Part shown: one piece after another, positions 1-4,358 of the stretch | Position numbering within the stretch: position 1 is the first letter of the stretch | Layout: each line of letters starts with the position of its first letter | Assembly: GCA_019237175.1 (NCBI GenBank) | Contig: JAFAHP010000700.1 | Span: forward strand, 1 to 6,800 | Direction: 5' to 3' | DNA from: Alphaproteobacteria bacterium | Lineage (GTDB): Bacteria > Pseudomonadota > Alphaproteobacteria > ATCC43930 > CGMCC-115725 | DNA: 6,800 bases | The notes under the pieces: model-generated | What the model was told of the DNA's origin: nothing | The model's input: the letters and a program-made list of their open reading frames with translations, nothing else | Database searches by the model: none | Translations under genes and position numbers: made by a program

Positions 1-296
1 TTGAGAGCGGCTGCAGTGTGTCCCGAGGTTAGCAGAACCTTTAGATCGGGTCGAACTCGCCGGGCATTTGCCGCCGGCTGAGCGCCATTAATGCCCCCCG
101 GCATGACGACATCCGAAAACAGCAGATCGATCGATTGGTCTCCCGCCAATATCTCCGGCGCTCGGGCGGCGTTGACGGCGGTCACCACCCGGTACCCGAG
201 CTCCTTTAAACATTCGGCCGCAACCGCCGGCACTTCCTCGTCGTCTTTGACGACCAGGATGGTTCCGCCGTCGCGGGCGGACGCCCTGAGCACCGC
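1..296 (-). pseudogene. Response-regulator receiver (REC) domain fragment, N-terminally cut, running off the left edge
   Basis: Read on the minus strand, the frame is open from a TGA at 299-297 down to base 1 (about 98 codons). It gives a recognisable receiver domain: beta-1 TILVVKDDEE (from base 263), an ELGYRVV strand, IDLLFSDVVMPGG with the phospho-acceptor Asp at codon 113-111, then RPDLKVLLTSGHT with the conserved Ser after beta-4. The spelling resembles the C-terminal REC domain of hybrid histidine kinases (inference from memory of that family). No kinase sequence lies upstream: the frame is stopped at 297 and a different gene fragment starts there, and no ATG precedes the domain (a GTG at 293-291 is possible). 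The first residue of the usual acidic pair is Lys (K-D), which would weaken Mg2+ binding. The C-terminal end is outside the window. It is most likely a remnant; a short stand-alone receiver starting at GTG is the alternative. Confidence 0.65.
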
Positions 297-486
297 TCAA
301 GCGCAGAAAGCAAAGCTCTGGGAACTGCGCGCTGCCATGAGCCTCGCTTGCCTCCGCCGCGACCACGGCCGCCCCACGGAAGGGCGGAAGCTTCTCGCAC
401 CGGTTTACGGCTGGTTCACCGAGGGGTTCGATACACCTGATCTGAAACAGGCAAAGGCGCTGCTCCAATCGCTCGATATAACGTAA
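295..486 (+). pseudogene. C-terminal tail of an adenylate/guanylate cyclase-TPR family protein
   Basis: The last 60 or so codons before the TAA at 484-486 read AQKAKLWELRAAMSLACLRR, then LLAPVYGWFTEGFDTPDLKQ and AKALL. This is the typical end of the large cyclase or winged-helix/ATPase/TPR regulators common in rhizobia, where ELRAA, APVYGWFTEGFDTPDLK and AKALL are conserved (family recognition from memory). Only the final TPR-like helices remain; the cyclase or HTH, ATPase and TPR regions that should precede them are absent. The frame stays open upstream to an ATG at 91, but codons 91-290 are the antisense of the receiver domain and resemble no cyclase sequence, so the apparent 131-residue ORF is a chimera. 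It is non-functional as a cyclase and is best read as a gene remnant. Confidence 0.6.
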
Positions 487-491
487 TTAAG

Positions 492-537
492 TTAGATAGC
501 TATAACAGCAACCCTTCATCTTTTATTTTATATCTAA
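492..537. repeat. 7-bp inverted repeat bounding the AT-rich island
   Basis: TTAGATA at 492-498 is the exact reverse complement of TATCTAA at 531-537, with 32 bases between. A stem this short in AT-rich sequence can arise by chance. It could also be a weak hairpin or the ends of a very small inserted piece. No target-site duplication is evident. Confidence 0.3.
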
Positions 538-616
538 TGAGCCGCCAATAGTTTTCGCCTTGGCCTGCTCCCGTTTCGACCACCGCGCGGGCGCTATGCT
601 TGTGCCGTCTCCCTGC

Positions 617-639
617 TCGAGAAACCGCCCGGTTCTCGA
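617..639 (-). terminator. Hairpin downstream of the DUF1186 gene, possible terminator
   Basis: TCGAGAAACC pairs with GGTTCTCGA, giving a 9-bp stem with one bulged A and a GCCC loop. It lies about 40 bases past the DUF1186 stop. There is no T-run on either side, so it is not a classical intrinsic terminator; it could mark a 3' end or assist mRNA stability. Confidence 0.25.
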
Positions 640-680
640 CCTCTCGACATTTGTTCGTGCGTCAGCTTTGGCGCGCCGGC

Positions 681-1454
681 TCACTCCAGCTCCCGCTTGC
701 GGATGGCACGGTGATCACCGCTAAAGCCGAACCAGCCGGACAACTCCTCAACGGTGTCGCCGAACAATGTGAATTTGTCGTCACCGGGCCGCTGGGGCTC
801 GCCAGGGTGCTGGATCGCGGATTGGAGATCCCGCCGGAAATCCTCGAAGCCGAGCCAGTGGCGATTGATAAAGCCTCGATCGAAAGCGCGCTTGACCAGC
901 GTCTCGTGCTCGCTCAAGCCGAGCATGGCGATCGCACTTTGCCATCCCTGCCACACATAGCACTCCGCTTGCGGCTGCAATTTGGTGTAGGCGTCACAAA
1001 GAAATCGGGTGACGAGGCTCCGGTCGAGCTCACGCCGCAGCACCAACATCGCCAGGGTTTCGCACATGCGGGACCGGACAAACTCATCGGCCGCCGGATC
1101 GAGAATGATGTCGTAAATCGGCTGCGGATCGCCGTCAAAAACCGCCGTCATCACCCGATGGGTGGTGGTTGTGATGGCGTCGCCAAGCAATGGGTCCAAC
1201 TCGTGTCCGGGGCACCGCAGCAGACGGGCCAACGGCCGGTAGGCCGACTTTTCCCGCCATTCGCCGAGCAAATGGAAGATGAAAAACAGCGGCGTCCGCT
1301 TAGCCCGCTCAGGTTCATCAGCTGCGAGGTAGGAATCGATTTCGCGGATAAACCGGGGCACCAACTCGGCACGCCGCGTCGATGCGGCCGCCAACGCCTC
1401 TTTTGGTAGGCCCTCGGAATAGGTCAGCTGGGCGATGATCTCGGCGGCGTCCAT
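681..1454 (-). CDS. DUF1186 domain protein
   Basis: A 257-residue soluble protein of unknown function that I recognise as DUF1186, a family frequent in alphaproteobacteria. Visible family-like blocks are LFFIFHLLGEWRE (about residues 57-69), YRPLARLL (72-79), VFDGDPQPIYDIILDP (105-120), ADEFVRS (122-128), CYVWQGWQSAIAMLGL (165-180), FINRHWLGFEDF (195-206) and FGDTVEELSGWFGFS (231-245). The helical, leucine-rich pattern suggests a HEAT-like alpha solenoid (inference). No signal peptide or membrane segment is present. Some relatives carry a C-terminal Cys-rich SEC-C zinc motif; this one ends in a basic tail without it. The ATG at 1454 is chosen because GGGGGAG sits 5 bases upstream; a TTG at 1523 would add 23 residues that look like translated leader and has no ribosome binding site. 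It lies on the same strand as the sigma/anti-sigma pair but 142 bases downstream, so it may be a separate unit. Confidence 0.85.
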   Translation of the reverse strand: MDAAEIIAQLTYSEGLPKEALAAASTRRAELVPRFIREIDSYLAADEPERAKRTPLFFIFHLLGEWREKSAYRPLARLLRCPGHELDPLLGDAITTTTHRVMTAVFDGDPQPIYDIILDPAADEFVRSRMCETLAMLVLRRELDRSLVTRFLCDAYTKLQPQAECYVWQGWQSAIAMLGLSEHETLVKRAFDRGFINRHWLGFEDFRRDLQSAIQHPGEPQRPGDDKFTLFGDTVEELSGWFGFSGDHRAIRKRELE

Positions 1455-1459
1455 CGAAG

Positions 1460-1466
1460 CTCCCCC
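1460..1466 (-). promoter_or_regulatory. Ribosome binding site of the DUF1186 gene
   Basis: On the minus strand GGGGGAG ends 5 bases before the ATG at 1454. It is the strongest such site in the leader and decides against the TTG at 1523. Confidence 0.7.
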
Positions 1467-1551
1467 TTCGGCCCGTCCAGTCTCCCCCACATTCGCAGCT
1501 TGGGGAAGTTCGGTGAACCGCAATTACACTGATCTTCAGCGTCAAAGTTGC

Positions 1552-1577
1552 GACGCGAAACGGCGAAACGCGGTTGG
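1552..1577 (-). promoter_or_regulatory. Candidate ECF-type promoter upstream of the DUF1186 gene
   Basis: The minus strand has CCAACC, a 16-base spacer, then CGTC, about 98 bases before the DUF1186 start. Many ECF sigma factors use an AAC-containing -35 element and a CGT-containing -10 at this spacing (general family knowledge). I did not find the same pair cleanly in front of the sigma gene itself, so support is weak. The spacer also holds a short direct repeat, CGAAACGG/CGAAACGC read on the plus strand. Confidence 0.2.
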
Positions 1578-1596
1578 CCTCGATAGTAAGCGCCGA

Positions 1597-2349
1597 TCAG
1601 CTGGCGGCGGCACGAAACGCGTGCTCGAAGCGCGAAAATTCGTCGGGCGAAGCGTCGGACACGGCCCAATAGCCGAGATCGCCTTCGTTCCAGTGACGCA
1701 GGGTGTAGCCCTGGCGGTGCACGGTCTCGGGATGGTCGCCGTGCCCGGCCGGCAAGACAAAGACGTTGATAATGTGTTTACCGGCCCGATAGACGAGGGC
1801 GGGGACCGGCTTGCCGTCGATCAGATCGAGGCGGCCGCCCACCAGAGGGAAGCCCTCGGCGGCGAGGTTGATGCCCGGTGGCGACAGCTCGGTGCGCCCG
1901 CCAAACCAGGGCTTTACCGTATGCTTGTCGGAGGACGCGACATCCGTTAGATGCTCGGCGAGCAACGAGCGCAGATGGCTATCGATGACCTCGTCGGCGA
2001 TCGCGTCGCGCTGGCGGTCGCCCGATATCAGCCATGTCCCGCCGGAGCCCAGGGCAACGGCGATCATGATCGAGGCGGCAACCGCGAGCCAGCCGGGCCC
2101 GCGGGCGATCGCCGGCGCGCCGCTCGCGTCACGGCGCAATGCCGCGCGGATCTGCGAGCGCAGCGCGGCCGGCGCACGGTAAGCCGAGGCCGATGCGCGG
2201 ATGTCGTCGCGCAGCCGCTCGAGCGCCAGCGCCTCGGGCGCGCAGTCGGCGCAGCTCGCGATATGGTCGTCCAGCGCCGCCCGCTCGGCTTCGTCGAGTT
2301 CATTATCCAGATGGGCTTCGAGCCTCGGACGGGCGTCGGAACATTGCAT
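1597..2349 (-). CDS. Membrane anti-sigma factor with zinc-type (ZAS) N-terminus
   Basis: A 250-residue regulator expected to hold the neighbouring ECF sigma factor inactive at the inner membrane until a signal releases it. The cytoplasmic N-terminus carries the ZAS signature H29-x3-C33-x2-C36 (HIASCADC), with Cys3 as a possible extra metal ligand. A single membrane segment spans about residues 86-109 (WLAVAASIMIAVAL core). The remaining 140 residues would be periplasmic, with HTVKPWF at 143-149, GFPLVGGRLD at 167-176 and a hydrophobic strand IINVFVLP at 193-200; this pattern is common in alphaproteobacterial anti-sigma proteins encoded beside ECF genes. The ATG at 2349 shares one base with the sigma stop (TGATG), implying translational coupling; GGGGAG lies 11 bases upstream. 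A TTG at 2373 would overlap the sigma gene more and add 8 residues that are not family-like. The signal sensed is unknown. Confidence 0.9.
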   Translation of the reverse strand: MQCSDARPRLEAHLDNELDEAERAALDDHIASCADCAPEALALERLRDDIRASASAYRAPAALRSQIRAALRRDASGAPAIARGPGWLAVAASIMIAVALGSGGTWLISGDRQRDAIADEVIDSHLRSLLAEHLTDVASSDKHTVKPWFGGRTELSPPGINLAAEGFPLVGGRLDLIDGKPVPALVYRAGKHIINVFVLPAGHGDHPETVHRQGYTLRHWNEGDLGYWAVSDASPDEFSRFEHAFRAAAS

Positions 2350-2900
2350 CACTCGATATTCTCCCCGTCCCAACCCCGGCGCAGTGCCGTCCTGGCGCGG
2401 TGCAGCCGTGACATCACCGTGCCGATCGGGACGCCCGTCACATCAGCGATCTCGCGATAGCCGAGTTCCTGCAATTCGCGCAGCACGATCACCTCGCGCA
2501 GTGGTGGCGGTAGCGCTTCGATCAGCTCATCGAGACGGCGTAGATCCGACCGGTTCATCAGCAATGTTTCGGTGTCGCCCATGTTCGCTTGCGCAGAGCC
2601 TGCGGCATTCACTCCGGTGGGGTCATCGATAGCGTCGAGAGCGATCAGCTCCGTCGGCCGGTTGCGTGCGAGCCAGCTATAGCAGGTGCGCCGCACGATC
2701 CTGAGCAGCCAGCTTTTGGCGTCGCCCTCACGATAGCTGTCGAAATAGCGAAACGCCCTGAGATAGGCCTCCTGTACGACATCGGACGCATCAGCGTCGT
2801 TCCGCGTTAGCCAGCGCGCCAGCGAATAGGCCGCGTCGAGGTGCGGCAACGCCACCTGTTCAAACCGGCTTTGCCGCCGCCGCTGCGCGATCCAATTCAT
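2349..2900 (-). CDS. ECF-family RNA polymerase sigma factor
   Basis: A 183-residue sigma-70 family protein of extracytoplasmic-function size. Region 2 spans about residues 13-80: LDAAYSLARWLTRN, then DASDVVQEAYLRAFRYF (region 2.2, core-polymerase binding) and SWLLRIVRRTCYSWLAR (regions 2.3-2.4, -10 recognition). A variable linker covers about 81-125. Region 4 spans about 127-176: LPPPLREVIVLRELQELGYR followed by the helix-turn-helix EIADVTGVPIGTVMSRLHRAR that reads the -35 element. Regions 1 and 3 are absent, as in all ECF factors. The ATG at 2900 is in phase with region 2; a GAGGA stands 12 bases upstream, rather far. It is the first gene of a coupled pair with the anti-sigma gene and is divergent from coxG. 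I did not assign an ECF subgroup. It may autoregulate, which is usual in the family but not shown here. Confidence 0.95.
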   Translation of the reverse strand: MNWIAQRRRQSRFEQVALPHLDAAYSLARWLTRNDADASDVVQEAYLRAFRYFDSYREGDAKSWLLRIVRRTCYSWLARNRPTELIALDAIDDPTGVNAAGSAQANMGDTETLLMNRSDLRRLDELIEALPPPLREVIVLRELQELGYREIADVTGVPIGTVMSRLHRARTALRRGWDGENIE

Positions 2901-3048
2901 CTCGCGGCTTATTCCTCGATCACGCCGACCGCCTACGGGCGGAGTTTATTCCATATGCGCTCCGCTTGTCTGGTTTGACGATGCAATGACGGTTGCAAAC
3001 ACCGCTAGCGGGCCGCACATTCGAAGCGCGCAGGAAAGGATCGTGCCA
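2901..3048. promoter_or_regulatory. Divergent promoter region between the ECF sigma gene and coxG
   Basis: These 148 bases must hold the promoters of both divergent units. Visible items are a small hairpin CCGCC-TACG-GGCGG at 2929-2942, within the likely sigma-gene leader, and a TTGACG at 2975-2980 on the plus strand with no convincing -10 behind it. A GGAAT on the minus strand with CGGTC 16 bases later loosely resembles an ECF promoter but is not a good match. None of these is strong enough to fix a transcription start. Confidence 0.4.
3032..3040 (+). promoter_or_regulatory. Ribosome binding site of coxG
   Basis: AGGAAAGGA ends 8 bases before the ATG at 3049 and decides that start over the in-frame ATG at 2986. 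The latter has no such site and would add 21 residues without SRPBCC character. Confidence 0.7.
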
Positions 3049-3744
3049 ATGGAAATGACCGGTGAATTTCGCATCCCGGCGCCGCGCGAACGCGTCTGGC
3101 AAGCGCTCAATGATCCTGAGGTTCTCAAACAGGCCATCCCGGGCTGTCAAACGATCGAAAAGGTCTCGGATACCGAATTCACCGCCAGGGTGCGCGCCAA
3201 GGTCGGACCGGTCAGCGCCACCTTTGGCGGTAAGGTGAGTCTCAGTGATCTCGACCCGCCAAAGGCCTACACGATCTCGGGCGAAGGTAGCGGTGGTGTC
3301 GCCGGCTTTGCCAAAGGCAGCGCCAAAGTCAAGCTCGATGACGAGAGCGACGAAGCGACGGTGCTGCGCTACGACGTGCAGGCCCATGTCGGCGGCAAGC
3401 TCGCGCAGATCGGCTCGCGGCTGATCGACGCCACCTCGCGCAAGATGGCAGAGGATTTTTTCGGCCGCTTCGCCCAGGTCGTCTCGCCCGCGGCTGCAGG
3501 CAACAACGGCGCCTCGGGAGCGCTCGCAGCAGTTCCCACCGGCGTGTCCGAGGCCACCGAACCAGCCAAGCGCGCGTCGCCGCCGGAGCCGGTGGCGGCC
3601 GAGCCGACAACACCCGAGCCGCAGCCATCGACCGCGGAGGACACGACATCGCGGCGCCTGTCGCCTGCCGTATGGGTAACCGGGCTGACCGCGGCTGTCG
3701 CCGCGATCCTCTATTACTTCACGCGCAGGGGCGGGGCTCGTTAA
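3049..3744 (+). CDS. coxG: CoxG: SRPBCC-family accessory subunit with C-terminal membrane anchor
   Basis: A 231-residue protein of the CO-dehydrogenase subunit G family. Residues 1-145 form an SRPBCC (START-like) domain: MTGEFRIPAPRERVWQALND opening, then AIPGCQTIEKV (29-39), a GPVSATFGGKVSLSDLDPP strand pair (53-71), GSGGVAGFAKGSAKVKL (80-96), and the long C-terminal helix LIDATSRKMAEDFFGRF (125-141). Residues 146-204 are a Pro/Ala/Glu-rich flexible linker. Residues 205-224 are hydrophobic (SPAVWVTGLTAAVAAILYYF) and flanked by Arg, a tail anchor that would leave the SRPBCC domain in the cytoplasm. CoxG proteins recruit Cox-type molybdenum hydroxylases to the membrane and have been reported to bind quinone for electron transfer (family knowledge). 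It leads the cluster, 100 bases before coxS, so it may be made at its own level. Confidence 0.9.
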   Translation: MEMTGEFRIPAPRERVWQALNDPEVLKQAIPGCQTIEKVSDTEFTARVRAKVGPVSATFGGKVSLSDLDPPKAYTISGEGSGGVAGFAKGSAKVKLDDESDEATVLRYDVQAHVGGKLAQIGSRLIDATSRKMAEDFFGRFAQVVSPAAAGNNGASGALAAVPTGVSEATEPAKRASPPEPVAAEPTTPEPQPSTAEDTTSRRLSPAVWVTGLTAAVAAILYYFTRRGGAR

Positions 3745-3758
3745 CACTCGCGAACGCC

Positions 3759-3786
3759 TTGACCCGAACGGCGGCGCGCATAAAAC
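3759..3786 (+). promoter_or_regulatory. Candidate sigma-70 type promoter before coxS
   Basis: TTGACC at 3759-3764 and TAAAAC at 3781-3786 are separated by 16 bases, about 58 bases before the coxS ATG. The -35 is good and the -10 moderate. If real, coxSL could be transcribed apart from coxG. Confidence 0.3.
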
Positions 3787-3799
3787 TCCGCGCGGCTGC

Positions 3800-3817
3800 G
3801 GCCGTCGGGGGACGGCC
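3800..3817 (+). other. Perfect 7-bp stem-loop in the coxG-coxS gap
   Basis: GGCCGTC pairs exactly with GACGGCC around a GGGG loop. It lies 16 bases before the coxS ribosome binding site and has no following T-run, so it is more likely an mRNA processing or stability element, or a partial attenuator, than a terminator. Confidence 0.4.
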
Positions 3818-3844
3818 ACGACGCACGAAGCAAGGGAGGTTTCG

Positions 3845-4354
3845 ATGCAAAAGACGGTGAGCCTCACCGTAAACGGCAAACCGGTGTCGGCGACGGTCGA
3901 AGGGCGCACCCTCTTGGTGCAGTTGCTGCGCGAGCAGCTCGGGCTGACCGGCACCCATGTCGGCTGCGACACCAGCCAGTGCGGCGCTTGCGTCGTCCAC
4001 GTCGATGGCGAGGCGGTCAAATCCTGCACCTTGTTGGCTCTGCAGGCGGAAGGCCGCTCGGTGCTGACGATTGAGGGGGTTGCGACCGGCGACACGTTGC
4101 ACCCGATGCAGGAGGCGTTTCGCAACAATCACGCGCTGCAATGCGGGTTCTGCACACCCGGCATGGTCATGAGTGCGCTCGACCTCGTCAAAAACAACCC
4201 GAACCCGAGCGAGCGCGAGATCCGCGAATATCTCGAAGGCAATCTTTGCCGCTGTACCGGTTACCACAATATCGTCTTGGCGATCGCCGAGGGTGCTGCG
4301 GTGATGCGCGGGGAGACGCCGCCCGCCAACGTTCATGGAGCGGCGGCGGAGTAG
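3845..4354 (+). CDS. coxS: CoxS: [2Fe-2S] small subunit of a Cox-like molybdenum hydroxylase
   Basis: A 169-residue electron-transfer subunit, normal length for the family. The N-terminal plant-ferredoxin-type domain holds the proximal cluster ligands C41, C46, C49 and C61 (GCDTSQCGACVVHVDG). The helical C-terminal domain holds the second cluster ligands C100, C103, C135 and C137 (LQCGFCTPGMVMS and EGNLCRCTGYHNI). All eight cysteines are present, so both clusters should form. It passes electrons from the Mo centre of CoxL to a FAD subunit. GGGAGG lies 5 bases before the ATG. The stop is only 4 bases before the coxL start, so S and L are surely co-transcribed and probably co-translated. The same architecture occurs in xanthine, nicotinate, isoquinoline and aldehyde dehydrogenases of this superfamily, so the sequence alone does not set the substrate. 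Confidence 0.95.
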   Translation: MQKTVSLTVNGKPVSATVEGRTLLVQLLREQLGLTGTHVGCDTSQCGACVVHVDGEAVKSCTLLALQAEGRSVLTIEGVATGDTLHPMQEAFRNNHALQCGFCTPGMVMSALDLVKNNPNPSEREIREYLEGNLCRCTGYHNIVLAIAEGAAVMRGETPPANVHGAAAE

Positions 4355-4358
4355 GGTG

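Larger units (their letters stand above)
487..680. other. Non-coding gap with an AT-rich island
   Basis: The first 55 bases after the cyclase-tail stop are strikingly AT-rich compared with everything else in the window; from about 541 the composition returns to GC-rich. I see no tRNA and no gene of convincing length. On the minus strand a frame is open from 661 to a TAG at 502-500. From a GTG at 583 it would encode 27 residues ending ENYWRLIRYKIKDEGLLL, which looks protein-like for so AT-rich a stretch. There is no clear ribosome binding site and I cannot name a family. This may be the 3' end of an old gene or element remnant. Confidence 0.5.

Noticed and set aside
91..486. Single 131-residue plus-strand gene
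   Set aside because: The first 65 or so codons are the antisense of a clear receiver domain; only the last 60 match a known family. It is a chimera of two remnants.
600..1409. 269-residue plus-strand ORF opposite the DUF1186 gene
   Set aside because: The minus strand reads as a coherent DUF1186 protein; the plus frame shows no family pattern.
1435..2460. Two plus-strand ORFs (1435-1950 and 1951-2460) opposite the anti-sigma gene
   Set aside because: The minus strand shows a ZAS motif, a membrane helix and coupling to the sigma gene; the plus frames are shadows.
2901..2960. EcfG-type general stress promoter (GGAAC...CGTT) before the sigma gene
   Set aside because: Only a GGAAT with CGGTC 16 bases on is present; both elements deviate and no PhyR-like partner is seen.
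2920..4128. 402-residue minus-strand ORF
   Set aside because: It lies antisense to coxG and coxS, both with strong family motifs and ribosome binding sites. Its sequence is Arg/Cys-rich with no recognisable domain, a GC-rich shadow frame.
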